A stretch of DNA of 64,000 nucleotides from DAOUJW01 sp965218945 (GCA_965218945.1 OZ244718.1:806001-870000), one strand, 5' to 3'; positions 47,004 through 54,874 are shown, numbered from the stretch's first letter. Notes: generated by a model from the sequence alone, not told the origin. Numbers and translations are program-made.

Positions 47004-47747
47004 GTGTATCAAGGAATGTTAGCGGAAACCGTCCACATCCGGGGACACAACGGAGACGATGTGCAGAGCTATGCCGCCCGTCCGCTGGGGCCCGGTCCCT
47101 ATCCGGGCGTGGTAGTTATCCACCATATGCCGGGCTGGGACGAGGGTAGCAAGGAGATAACCCGGAAGTTCGCTTATAACGGGTATGCGGCCATTTGCCC
47201 GAACCTCCACTACCGGGAGGCGCCGGGAGCGAGCAGCGATGACGCCGCCGCCGCTGTCCGCGCCGCCGGTGGCGTGCCGGACGAACGCTGCATCGGCGAC
47301 GTGGCGGCCGCAGCCGACTACCTGCGGTCGCTGCCCTACACCAACGGCAAGGTGGGTGTCATAGGCTACTGCTCCGGTGGACGCCAGGTGTATCTGGTCG
47401 CCTGCAACATCCCCAGCCTGGACGCCGCCGTCGACTGCTACGGTGGGCGAGTGGTTGCGGCCGCCGACCAGTTGACGCCTTCTACGCCCGTCGCCCCCAT
47501 AGACATGACGGCGGATATGGCCTGCCCCCTCCTTGGGCTGTTCGGAGTCGATGACGCCAATCCTGACCCGGCGCAGGTGGCTCAGATGGAGGAGGAGCTG
47601 AAGAAGCATGGCAAGACATACGAGTTCCATAGCTACGAGGGAACCGGTCACGGCTTCTTCGCCGTCGACCGCGCCAGCTACCGGCCGGAGTCGGCGACGG
47701 AGGCATGGCAGCAGGTGTTCGCCTGGTATGGCAAGCACCTGAGCTAG
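47004..47747 (+). CDS. Dienelactone hydrolase family protein
   Basis: A 247-residue alpha/beta hydrolase. The nucleophile is cysteine in IGYCSGGRQVY, followed by DDANPDP (acid) and GTGHGFFAVDR (histidine), the dienelactone hydrolase triad. GTG at 47004 is chosen because AGGAGGG lies 8-12 bases before it; the earlier TTG (46983) would include the ribosome site. It is followed by the DUF6295 gene. Substrate is unknown: carboxymethylenebutenolidase is only the family type. Confidence 0.87.
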   Translation: MYQGMLAETVHIRGHNGDDVQSYAARPLGPGPYPGVVVIHHMPGWDEGSKEITRKFAYNGYAAICPNLHYREAPGASSDDAAAAVRAAGGVPDERCIGDVAAAADYLRSLPYTNGKVGVIGYCSGGRQVYLVACNIPSLDAAVDCYGGRVVAAADQLTPSTPVAPIDMTADMACPLLGLFGVDDANPDPAQVAQMEEELKKHGKTYEFHSYEGTGHGFFAVDRASYRPESATEAWQQVFAWYGKHLS

Positions 47748-47781
47748 TAGCCGAGATTACAGACTACCAAGGAGAGCAGAT

Positions 47782-48048
47782 ATGTGCACTTACATCATTG
47801 AAAAGGCAGAGATAACAGGAAGCGGGAAGGGGCCGCAGGGCTGGTTCTCACTGAATCAGGCCAACGTCTACTACGACCACCCTGTCCACGCTCCCATGGA
47901 CCACGCCCTGACCATCGACTTTGTTAACGAGGCGAAAGGCCCCGGCGCGCGGGTTGCCGTGGAGCTCAGCCCTGAGTCGGCGCGCGAGCTGATAGATAAG
48001 ATACAGGCTGCTCTGGAGGCGGGCTACAAGGAGCTTGGATACCAGTAG
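47782..48048 (+). CDS. DUF6295 family small protein
   Basis: An 88-residue protein beginning MCTYIIEKAEITGSGKG, with GWFSLNQANVYYDHP and DFVNEAKGPGARVAVELSPESAREL, which I recognise as the DUF6295 pattern. It has no membrane segment. It is probably co-transcribed with the dienelactone-hydrolase-like gene 34 bases upstream. AAGGAGAGCAG precedes the ATG. Confidence 0.8.
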   Translation: MCTYIIEKAEITGSGKGPQGWFSLNQANVYYDHPVHAPMDHALTIDFVNEAKGPGARVAVELSPESARELIDKIQAALEAGYKELGYQ

Positions 48049-48080
48049 CCCACATCGGACTGACGCAATCTGGACACTAT

Positions 48081-48106
48081 GAAGGGGCCGCACAAGCGGC
48101 CCCTTC
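48081..48106. terminator. Hairpin between convergent genes
   Basis: GAAGGGGCCGC, a four-base loop and GCGGCCCCTTC form an 11-bp perfect stem between the DUF6295 gene and the minus-strand YkgJ-type gene. The T run is weak; it may serve both directions. Confidence 0.7.
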
Positions 48107-48134
48107 CGGCTTTCAGACGCACTACTCTGACGGT

Positions 48135-48470
48135 TCAGCCGCCGGATATGGCGCAGCCAGGCGTAAGGGTCTCCGGGAAATCTCGGCAGCGCTGAGGGCG
48201 GTCTTCGTAGATGCGGCACGTGGATGTGGAGTCGTCCAGCATGGGGCAGTGCTCACCCTCGTGATCCGAGAAGCGCACCCATCCCTCTCCTGCGGGCGTC
48301 CGTGTGACGGTCGCGGCTGCGCCCAGCGCGGTGGCCTGCTCCTCAAAGAACGGGACCTCTGCTGCGGACAGGATGAGTATCAGTGAGCCGCGGCAGCACA
48401 TGGCCTTGCATTGGTTCATGCATATGTCGCTGGCGGCTTCAGGGGTCAGACTGGCTATGATGTGGGGCAA
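48135..48470 (-). CDS. YkgJ-type cysteine-cluster protein
   Basis: A small protein with CMNQCKAMCCRGS at the N-terminus and EHCPMLDDSTSTCRIYEDRPQRCRDFP later, the CxxxC-CC...C...C pattern of the YkgJ family, which binds zinc or an Fe-S cluster. The frame extends to a GTG at 48515, but codons above 48492 encode the tRNA-derived repeat (PSPPP), so TTG 48470 or ATG 48419 is a better start; the length is then about 111 residues. Before the islet inserted, this gene probably lay just downstream of tRNA-Ser in the same orientation. Confidence 0.78.
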   Translation of the reverse strand: MPHIIASLTPEAASDICMNQCKAMCCRGSLILILSAAEVPFFEEQATALGAAATVTRTPAGEGWVRFSDHEGEHCPMLDDSTSTCRIYEDRPQRCRDFPETLTPGCAISGG

Positions 48471-48491
48471 TGCACACTCACGCGATATTTC

Positions 48492-48506
48492 TGGCGGAGG
48501 GGATGG
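48492..48506. repeat. Left attachment-like direct repeat of the tRNA-Ser islet
   Basis: TGGCGGAGGGGATGG here is identical over 15 bases to 51467-51481, the 3' end of tRNA-Ser (CCA, discriminator, acceptor stem and start of the T stem, read on the plus strand). Matches stop at both flanking bases. The two copies enclose the low-GC islet. Confidence 0.8.
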
Positions 48507-48515
48507 CCTCCGCAC

Positions 48516-48990
48516 TGTGGTATATTTAGCTTTGAAATCAGGGAAGCCTTACTGTTACTCCCACAATTCATCCCACATTATTGATTCGCTAGATCTGTCT
48601 TCGATGAGTTCTGTCTAGATGGCCCATAGTGGATTGTAGCGGCGGGATGGGTAGAGTACAATGAGGCCTGAAGGGGAGAGGGCATCCCTCAGACGATTTG
48701 CTGGCAATGTAGCAGATACGCCGCTCTTGGTTGGCCTGAAGATCGAGGCACTGCGGTAGAAGTCTGGCACGTCTATTGTTGTGCGTAGCCGGATCATCCA
48801 GTCTATACACTGTGTATCAGAAAAATTCCTGCGGCCAAAGCCAAGGGCGACTGGTCGCTACTGGAAATCTAGTCCAACGATAGCTATCAGTGTACATCCA
48901 AATTTGGTAAAATAGACTCGACAGCAGGTTAGCATTGTCGAAGGATATTGCAAGCAACTAGGTCCATAACGTAAATTGGAGCTTAGTCAA
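48516..48990. other. Non-coding left part of the islet
   Basis: About 475 bases with no convincing gene; short minus-strand frames near 48589-48810 have no family features or ribosome site. A promoter for the three-gene cassette is expected here, for example the AT-rich stretch TTTGGTAAAATAGACT near 48902. Confidence 0.5.
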
Positions 48991-49629
48991 ATGTCTGAGT
49001 CAAAAACAGTAGACCTCTTACTCAGCACAGTAGCGGTGGTAATGGACCCCGCCTCTCAGGCCTCGCCGATAAATGTTCCCAATGATCTGGTAACGGGTAT
49101 TCTGAGAGAGCCTATTAACGTGTCAGTGGACCCTATCGGCCAGCTAACTGTGACTAGCACTCGCGACCAGATTGAGTTACAACTCTTAAACAACAAGATT
49201 GACGTCCGTGAAGTCAGCGGTGATCGTGAGCAAGGGATTGCCAAGATTCCGAGGATAGTTCATGAATTGATGGCTTTGTTGGAGAATCCCCGGTTACGGA
49301 CGTATGGAATCAATTTTGTTGTCGAGTTGCCCCAGGATGACGCCAGAACTTGGCTTTCATCAAAGCTATTGTCTCCCGTCATAAGGGATCGATTGGAGGG
49401 GCAGTTATCAAGCAATCAGGTCAATCTTGTTCTTGATCGATCACCTGAGGTCTTGACGGTTCTACTTACTTCTCGAGGTGCAAACAAGATTAACGTCAAT
49501 TTCAATGCCAGTGTCAATTTCGACGCCAGTGAGGAGTCAGCCGAACTACCTAGTATCGAGGGTCTTGGACAGGAAATGGTGAAGCAGTACCAAACCCTGA
49601 TTGAACTGCTAGGACAGCTGGAAGGATAG
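48991..49629 (+). CDS. Islet gene A, hypothetical protein
   Basis: A 212-residue soluble protein from ATG 48991, with GGAGC about 9 bases ahead. No family is recognised. It begins SKTVDLLLSTVAVVMDP, has strand-like segments GQLTVTSTRDQIELQLLNNKIDV, a central helix RIVHELMALLENP, and an Asn/Asp-rich strand NKINVNFNASVNFDASEES near the end. The mixed alpha/beta pattern without catalytic motifs might suit a binding or immunity-type role, but this is not shown. It is first of three tightly spaced genes (5 bases to gene B). Confidence 0.72.
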   Translation: MSESKTVDLLLSTVAVVMDPASQASPINVPNDLVTGILREPINVSVDPIGQLTVTSTRDQIELQLLNNKIDVREVSGDREQGIAKIPRIVHELMALLENPRLRTYGINFVVELPQDDARTWLSSKLLSPVIRDRLEGQLSSNQVNLVLDRSPEVLTVLLTSRGANKINVNFNASVNFDASEESAELPSIEGLGQEMVKQYQTLIELLGQLEG

Positions 49630-49634
49630 GGATC

Positions 49635-50528
49635 ATGGAATCCAGTAGTCTAACAGACGCAAGTCCGGAGATCGCCTCCAGTTCACCTTTGACATTCCAG
49701 GACTGGATTGGCAGATGGAAGGCTCGCCTCGATTCTCAGATGGTTGTGACTTGGTCTCCGGGGAAGAAAATCGGACCGTATGGATCAGGCTCGGAGTTCG
49801 CCAAAGATTCATTACAGCAGAAGGCGAGAATTGTACACATTTCTAGTTTGTCTACTCCGTCAACATCTGTAGTACAAGAGTCGATGGAGGATATGAATCT
49901 TGGAGATAGCTCTTTCTTGCTATCTGAGTCGAGAGAACTAACAGTCAGTGCCATCCCCGAATTAGAAGGTCATTGGCGCAATATCAGGGCTTTCTTGAGC
50001 AGGACGGGGTTAGATGATCCTAATAGGGCAACCGAGAGGCTCCAAGATGTCAAACCTGCTGTTGTTTACATTTCGAAAGGTGGATTCACTTGGTGTAGCA
50101 CTCTGGTTTCCTCGCCTAAGACGGGATCAGACGACCCCAATTGGGCATTCAACAGACTCCGTAAAATCAACGAGGCTGCGGCTGAGCGAATTGGCGAGCT
50201 CGCGAAACTTCAACAGAACTGGGATGGTTATGGAGGCGAGCCAATTTTACAAGAGGCCATCGATAGAACTGCGGGCTTGTTGTTGACTATTCATGGCCTG
50301 ACTAAAGGCAAGCTACATTGTCCATTTATCGCTCCACTGCCTGATGGCGGTCTAGAGCTTGAGTGGGAGATGGATTCAGGTGTAGAGTTGACGCTAATAG
50401 TTCGCGGTGGAGGAAGAGAAATCAAGTATCTCCTGGACGTTCCTAACGATTCAGGTGGCATTGAAGAATCAGAGGGATTGCTCCCAAAGGACGCTACCCT
50501 AAGTGAACTGGTGACTGGCCTCATTTGA
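49635..50528 (+). CDS. Islet gene B, protein with NWDGYG domain
   Basis: A 297-residue soluble protein. The C-terminal domain has LQQNWDGYGGEPI (residues 192-204), CPFIAPLPDGGLELEWEMDSG (229-249, W244) and a final beta sheet, a pattern found in many uncharacterised bacterial proteins. The N-terminal half is serine-rich and probably flexible. A degenerate internal repeat TGLDDPNRATERL (124-136) and TGSDDPNWAFNRL (163-175) recurs with a 39-residue period. Function is unknown. It is 4 bases ahead of gene C. Confidence 0.75.
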   Translation: MESSSLTDASPEIASSSPLTFQDWIGRWKARLDSQMVVTWSPGKKIGPYGSGSEFAKDSLQQKARIVHISSLSTPSTSVVQESMEDMNLGDSSFLLSESRELTVSAIPELEGHWRNIRAFLSRTGLDDPNRATERLQDVKPAVVYISKGGFTWCSTLVSSPKTGSDDPNWAFNRLRKINEAAAERIGELAKLQQNWDGYGGEPILQEAIDRTAGLLLTIHGLTKGKLHCPFIAPLPDGGLELEWEMDSGVELTLIVRGGGREIKYLLDVPNDSGGIEESEGLLPKDATLSELVTGLI

Positions 50529-50532
50529 GAAT

Positions 50533-50937
50533 ATGCAGCAAGTTAGTGCAAGAGCTTTTCCGAGGCCGCTCCAGCCAGACGATGAATTCTATCGCGCAAT
50601 CCGCCCGGAACATTTGAAGAAGAATGGAAAGATCAGTCCGGGAGCATTTTCAAAGGCCACGGTCAACAATCGAATGTCTGTGGATTGGGCAGAGAAGTCA
50701 ACTGCTAGGGAGACGTATGAACGGTGGGAGCATTGGGGTGAATGCCGTGGGGTAGCATCCATAACAACACGCTTATGCTGGGACAATAATCAATCTATTT
50801 CGTTTGAAAAGACGACAGACAATCCATCGCATACTGAGGTCGCGAGCCAAGACTGGAACAAACTTAGTGAAGACCGCATCAGAAAGAATTTTGCACGTGG
50901 AGCAAAACTCAGAATTCTTGGAATAATGGCGGTCTGA
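50533..50937 (+). CDS. Islet gene C, hypothetical protein
   Basis: A 134-residue protein beginning FPRPLQPDDEFYRAIRPEHL, with NNRMSVDWAEKSTARETYERW in the middle and NPSHTEVASQDWN near the end. This order (RxI/xP, SVD, NPxHxEV) is shared by a widespread uncharacterised family often found beside gene-B-like proteins; that association is from general familiarity and unverified. No membrane segment or nuclease motif is seen. It is last in the cassette. Confidence 0.72.
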   Translation: MQQVSARAFPRPLQPDDEFYRAIRPEHLKKNGKISPGAFSKATVNNRMSVDWAEKSTARETYERWEHWGECRGVASITTRLCWDNNQSISFEKTTDNPSHTEVASQDWNKLSEDRIRKNFARGAKLRILGIMAV

Positions 50938-51466
50938 TTCTCACCATTTCCAAAGGTCTGCCCAGACCGGTATAAGCCGCAGAGGGTCCGAGTTAGAGTT
51001 CGCGAAGAAGTGCCGAGAACATCTTCCTTGTGTGTACCCAGCATTGTTCCATGGTACTCCTAGTGGAATTCTGGTGGGTAGGAACCGCTTGGCGCAGGCT
51101 GGACCTCATAGGCATTTCTTAGGTTAGACTCGGTTCCAGACCAACCACGTACCTTTCCCTTAGTCCTCAAATGGGCTTCAAGCAACGGCCCGCGTAGGTC
51201 AAGGGCCTAGGTGGGAATCCTGAAGGCTGTTGACCTAATTGGAGAGTAGGCAATGTGTTTCCAAAGTTTTTACTCTAGGCACGACACGGCTCGAATTGGT
51301 GGAGACATAGGCATAATCGGTGGAGGAAGCGGCCGCTTCTCTTTGTTCTTTCCAAATGTTGACTGAGAAACTTTCCTTGGAAGAGGACTGGGGGTCTACT
51401 AGCTCACAAACCTTGCGCCCCTTGGCCGGGTCTTTCCGCCGTGGATCGACTGGTCTGCGCACCAGA
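50938..51466. other. Non-coding right part of the islet
   Basis: About 530 bases between gene C and tRNA-Ser. A minus-strand frame at 51235-51462 has no ribosome site or family features. No integrase remnant is recognisable. Nothing else is visible. Confidence 0.5.
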
Positions 51467-51554
51467 TGGCGGAGGGGATGGGATTCGAACCCATGAACCC
51501 GTGAGGGTTAGCGGTTTTCAAGACCGCCGCCATCGTCCACTCGGCCACCCCTCC
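51467..51554 (-). tRNA. tRNA-Ser (anticodon UGA)
   Basis: Acceptor GGAGGGG/CCCCTCC, anticodon loop CTTGAAA with TGA, a long serine-type variable arm (TAACCCTCACGGGTTC), T arm ATGGG-TTCGAAT-CCCAT, discriminator G and an encoded CCA. Its 3' end (51467-51481) is the right copy of the 15-bp islet repeat. Confidence 0.97.
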
Positions 51555-51694
51555 TTGTAGTAAAATCATATCAGAAACGGGTGTGTTTGCACATTTGGGG
51601 CTTTAGACTGGAGTAAGGGGGTGTCAGATATGGAGAGTACGCAAAACATGATATGATTTAGCTAGCTTGGAAAGAACTATTTGCAGGAGTAGCA

Positions 51695-51826
51695 ATGACT
51701 TCCGATGAACCCAAAAAGGCTGTAGAGCCACCGCCGGTTGAGAAGAGGGGCACGGCGCCAAGGGTTGCCCCTCCCAAACCCCAATCGACTAAGCCCTTGG
51801 GTGGTAAGACTGCTCAGAATTCCTGA
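51695..51826 (+). CDS. Short proline/lysine-rich ORF, 43 residues
   Basis: ATG 51695 follows GCAGGAG at ideal spacing and the frame ends at TGA 51824. The product (MTSDEPKKAVEPPPVEKRG..., then PPKPQSTKPLGG) is disordered, with many prolines and lysines. A hairpin begins just before the stop. The combination of ribosome site, ORF and terminator-like hairpin suggests a real small gene; function is unknown. Confidence 0.45.
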   Translation: MTSDEPKKAVEPPPVEKRGTAPRVAPPKPQSTKPLGGKTAQNS

Positions 51827-51830
51827 GCAG
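51810..51830 (+). terminator. Hairpin at the end of the short ORF
   Basis: CTGCTCAG, loop AATTC and CTGAGCAG form an 8-bp perfect stem that overlaps the stop codon of the 43-residue ORF; CTTCATTTG follows. A weak terminator is possible. Confidence 0.4.
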
Positions 51831-51864
51831 CTTCATTTGAACGTCGCGGCACACAGTTCAATTA

Positions 51865-51939
51865 GGCGTTCTCTGTTCTGCTCTCTACGGCATGAGCCGC
51901 CGGTCTTGGCGGCCGTCCTGCTACAACTAGACTAACGCC
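51865..51939 (-). other. tRNA-like structured element, probably degenerate
   Basis: Exactly 75 bases bounded by GGCGTT/AACGCC. On the minus strand it continues with a D-arm-like GTCTAGTTGTAGCAGGAC and a GC-rich arm CCGCC-AAGACC-GGCGG. There is no TTCGA T loop, the middle loop is 6 rather than 7 bases, and positions 8-9 do not fit, so I do not call it a tRNA. It lies between the short ORF and the molybdenum hydroxylase gene. Confidence 0.3.
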
Positions 51940-52060
51940 CAAACTTTCGGTAAGCTCTTAAGTGGCGGCTTGCCGCATAATTTTTGGGCGCCGTCAACGT
52001 TATCGCCGGAGCAGCTTTCTCCGGCACACCGCAGAAAACCTAGTTTAGGAGGGAGTCTCC

Positions 52061-54373
52061 ATGACCGCTACCACCGACCGAGAGGGCAGGGCCCCAGGTT
52101 CGTTCAATGTAATCGGCACCAGGCCGATACGCCACGACGGCGTTGACAAGGTTACCGGTCGGGCCAAGTACGGCGCCGACATCAATCTGGCCGGGATGCT
52201 GCACGGTAAGATACTTCGCAGCCCCCACGCCCACGCGCGCATCCGCTCCATCGACACCAGCAGGGCGGAGGCGCTGCCAGGCGTGATGGCGGTGCTCACG
52301 GCCAGGGACTTCCCCATCGTTGAGGACGCCATTCTGGACTACTTCGAGACCCGGGGAAGCATTCGCACAGTGGCGGAGAACGTTCTGGCTAGCGACAAGG
52401 CGCTGTACAAGGGCCACGCAATAGCAGCCGTTGCTGCCACCAGCCCCCACATCGCTGAAGAGGCCCTGGACCTCATCCAGGTGGACTATGAGGCGCTCAC
52501 GCCCATCCTCGACGTCCGTGAGGCAATGAGGGAGGATGCGCCTCTGCTTCTCGATAACATGACCACCAGGTTCCGGGTCGAGCGGATGGGTATGGGCGAG
52601 GACACCGGCGTCAAGAGCAACATAGCCGACCACGTCCAGTTCAAGCGGGGCGACATTGAGCAGGGGTTCAAGGATGCGGACGTGATTGTGGAGAGGGAGT
52701 TTACCACCCAATCGGTCCACCAGGGCTACATCGAGCCGCAGACCTCGACCGGCCTGTGGTCCTCCGACGGTCACGTGACTATCTGGACTGCTACCCAGGG
52801 AATCTTCCCGATACGCGCCTCAACCGCCGCAATACTGGGCATCCCGGAGTCCATGATTAAGGTGATCCCTATGGAGATAGGCGGAGGATTCGGGGGCAAG
52901 CAGGCCCCGTATCTCGATCCAGTGGTGGCGCTGCTCTCCAAGAAGACGGGCAGGCCCGTCAAGATCGCTATGAGCCGCAAGGAGGTCTTCGAGGGGACCG
53001 GGCCCACGTCAGGCACCTATATGATGTGCAAGATAGGCGCAGACAAAAGCGGGAAGATTACGGCGGCCCAGATCTACCTGGCCTATGAAGCGGGAGCCTT
53101 CCCCGGCTCGCCTGTGGCCGGCGGCGCTATGAGCAGCTTTGGGCCCTACAAGGTCGACAACCTGCTGGTCGACGGCTACGACGTTGTGGTCAACAAGCAG
53201 AAGACGTCCGCATACCGGGCGCCGGGGCAGCCCCAGGCGGCCTATGCCGCGGAGACCGTTATCGACGAGCTGGCTGAGAAGCTGGGTATGGACCCTATGG
53301 ACTTCCGGCTGAAGAACGCCGTACACGAGGGTGACAGGACCCCGGCCGGTGTGCTCCATGTGCGGTTCGGCTGCGAGGAGATTGAGCAGGCGATGAAGGC
53401 ACACCCTCACTACAACGCTCCCCTGGAAGGCCCCAACCGCGGCCGCGGCGTCGCCGTTGGCTACCGGCTGAACGGCGGCGGCAGCGGGTCGTCGGCGACC
53501 ATAAATGTCAATGCCAATGGGACAATCAATCTCATCACCGGATCCGTGGACATTGGCGGAACGCGGTCGTCCGTTGCCATGCAGGCTGCCGAGGTGTTGG
53601 GCATTGGCTTTGAGGATGTGAACCCCACCGTCGTTGATACAGACTCAGTGGGCTATACCGGCGGCACCAACGGCAGCCGGATAACCTTCGACACCGGCCT
53701 CGCGGCAATAGGAGCCGCTGCAGAGGTGATAAGTCAGATGAGCGCCCGCGCAGCTCTGCTGTGGGAGGTGCAGACGGAGGACGTGGACTTCATGGACGGC
53801 GAGTTCATCTGCAAGAAGAACACGGAGGACAGGTTCACCTTCAAGCAGCTTGCGGCCAAGCTGATGGACACCGGCGGCCCGGTCACCTGCTCCGCGTCCG
53901 ACCGCCAGGGTGGTGTGGGGCCTCAGCTGGCCGGGACCATCGTGGACGTTGAGGTGGACCCGGAGACGGGCAAGGTGGACATCCTTCGCAGCACCGCATT
54001 CCTTGACTGCGGCACGGCTATTTATCCCAGCTACGTAGAGGGGCAGATGCAGGGTGGAGTGCTCCAGGGATTCGGCTGGGCGCTTCACGAGGAGTACTAC
54101 ATGACGGAGGACGGCACTATGGCCAACTCCAGCTTCCTGGACTATCGAATGCCCACCAGCCTGGACCTGCCCATGATCGACTGCGTAATCATAGAGGTTC
54201 CCAACAACCGCCATCCCTTCGGGGTGCGTGCAGTGGGTGAGACCGTCCTGGTGCCGCCGATTCCGGCCATGGCCAACGCCATTTACCACGCGACTGGCGC
54301 ACGTATGACCAAGTTGCCCATGTCGCCCGGGGCCATCCTGGAGGCCCTGGAGGAGAAGAAGGCGTCAGAGTAG
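52061..54373 (+). CDS. Xanthine dehydrogenase/aldehyde oxidase family, molybdopterin-binding large subunit
   Basis: A 770-residue large subunit of the molybdenum hydroxylase family. Marks include DKVTGRAKYGADINLAGMLHGKILRSPHAHA at the N-terminus, GGGFGGKQAPYLDP, KTSAYRAPGQPQAAYAAE, GGTNGSRITFDTG and the C-terminal GVRAVGETVLVPPIPAMANAI, with the catalytic glutamate after GVRAVG. Substrate could be a purine, aldehyde or CO-like carbon compound; loop residues do not decide it. TTAGGAGGG supports the ATG. No FAD or 2Fe-2S subunit gene is adjacent, so its partners must be elsewhere. Confidence 0.9.
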   Translation: MTATTDREGRAPGSFNVIGTRPIRHDGVDKVTGRAKYGADINLAGMLHGKILRSPHAHARIRSIDTSRAEALPGVMAVLTARDFPIVEDAILDYFETRGSIRTVAENVLASDKALYKGHAIAAVAATSPHIAEEALDLIQVDYEALTPILDVREAMREDAPLLLDNMTTRFRVERMGMGEDTGVKSNIADHVQFKRGDIEQGFKDADVIVEREFTTQSVHQGYIEPQTSTGLWSSDGHVTIWTATQGIFPIRASTAAILGIPESMIKVIPMEIGGGFGGKQAPYLDPVVALLSKKTGRPVKIAMSRKEVFEGTGPTSGTYMMCKIGADKSGKITAAQIYLAYEAGAFPGSPVAGGAMSSFGPYKVDNLLVDGYDVVVNKQKTSAYRAPGQPQAAYAAETVIDELAEKLGMDPMDFRLKNAVHEGDRTPAGVLHVRFGCEEIEQAMKAHPHYNAPLEGPNRGRGVAVGYRLNGGGSGSSATINVNANGTINLITGSVDIGGTRSSVAMQAAEVLGIGFEDVNPTVVDTDSVGYTGGTNGSRITFDTGLAAIGAAAEVISQMSARAALLWEVQTEDVDFMDGEFICKKNTEDRFTFKQLAAKLMDTGGPVTCSASDRQGGVGPQLAGTIVDVEVDPETGKVDILRSTAFLDCGTAIYPSYVEGQMQGGVLQGFGWALHEEYYMTEDGTMANSSFLDYRMPTSLDLPMIDCVIIEVPNNRHPFGVRAVGETVLVPPIPAMANAIYHATGARMTKLPMSPGAILEALEEKKASE

Positions 54374-54398
54374 GGCGTAAGGGGACGCGATTGTTAAG

Positions 54399-54430
54399 AG
54401 GCGGGGCCACAGCTAGCTGTGGCCCCGCCT
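54399..54430. terminator. Perfect palindrome after the molybdenum hydroxylase gene
   Basis: AGGCGGGGCCACAGCT and its exact complement form a 32-bp palindrome, 26 bases beyond the stop, between convergent genes. The T run is lacking; a terminator role is inferred from position. Confidence 0.7.
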
Positions 54431-54478
54431 ACCTTAGAATAAGTTGGGAGTCCTGGTGAGCAGGGTCTCCGAGGTTAT

Positions 54479-54874
54479 CTACGGCCTGTCGTCCTGCTGC
54501 CCATTCGCCCCAAGCACCACAGCCTTGATTATGCCCAAGTCTGTGCTGTGCTCTATTAGCATGGTGGTATGCTCCCTCATGATCCTGGTTAGCTCACTCA
54601 ACAGCTCTGAGTGATCTATAAGGACACGGGTGTGTTCAGTTAGTATCGTGGAGTGTTCGCGCATTATTGCTGAGTGTTCAGTCAGAATTGCCGTGTGTTC
54701 AGTTAGTATCGTGGAGTGCTCCGTCAGTAACCTGGTATGTTCCTCAAGCACTTCCCTCATGGATATTACCACGTTGGTTAACGCTGCCAGGGCCTGTGTA
54801 TTGCTCTCCAACGCCTGTACTATCCGTTCATAGCCGCCTTCCAAGCGATCCAGCCTCTCTTCCGTTGTAGCCAT
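54479..54874 (-). CDS. Heptad-repeat coiled-coil protein with a histidine ladder
   Basis: A 131-residue protein that is almost entirely one predicted coiled coil. Residues 45-111 are built of TEHSTIL-type heptads, with histidine at 46, 53, 60, 67, 74, 81, 88, 102 and 109, always preceded by Glu or Asp; residue 95 is Leu instead. The N-terminus EERLDRLEGGYERIVQALESNTQAL is a second, ordinary coiled coil. It has no signal or membrane segment. The DNA also repeats at 21-base spacing. Similar simple coiled coils occur in phage and membrane-tether proteins, but I recognise no family. Confidence 0.72.
   Translation of the reverse strand: MATTEERLDRLEGGYERIVQALESNTQALAALTNVVISMREVLEEHTRLLTEHSTILTEHTAILTEHSAIMREHSTILTEHTRVLIDHSELLSELTRIMREHTTMLIEHSTDLGIIKAVVLGANGQQDDRP

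Larger units (their letters stand above)
48492..51481. mobile_element. tRNA-Ser-associated genomic islet, about 3 kb
   Basis: The interval between two 15-bp direct repeats derived from the tRNA-Ser 3' end. Its base composition is visibly richer in A+T than the genes on either side, and its codon use differs. It contains three adjacent unrecognised genes (48991-50937) and about 1 kb of non-coding sequence. No integrase, excisionase or replication gene is seen, so it is either a remnant or a passenger mobilised by an integrase elsewhere. Confidence 0.7.

Noticed and set aside
48589..48810. Minus-strand frames within the islet left of gene A
   Set aside because: No ribosome site, no family features and overlapping alternatives in two frames; considered as a decayed integrase but no catalytic R-H-R-Y pattern is seen.
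51235..51462. Minus-strand frame next to tRNA-Ser, examined as an integrase remnant
   Set aside because: Too short, no tyrosine-recombinase motifs and a poor start.
51865..51939. Calling the 75-base element a functional tRNA
   Set aside because: No T loop, wrong anticodon-loop size and an acceptor mismatch; kept only as a tRNA-like element.
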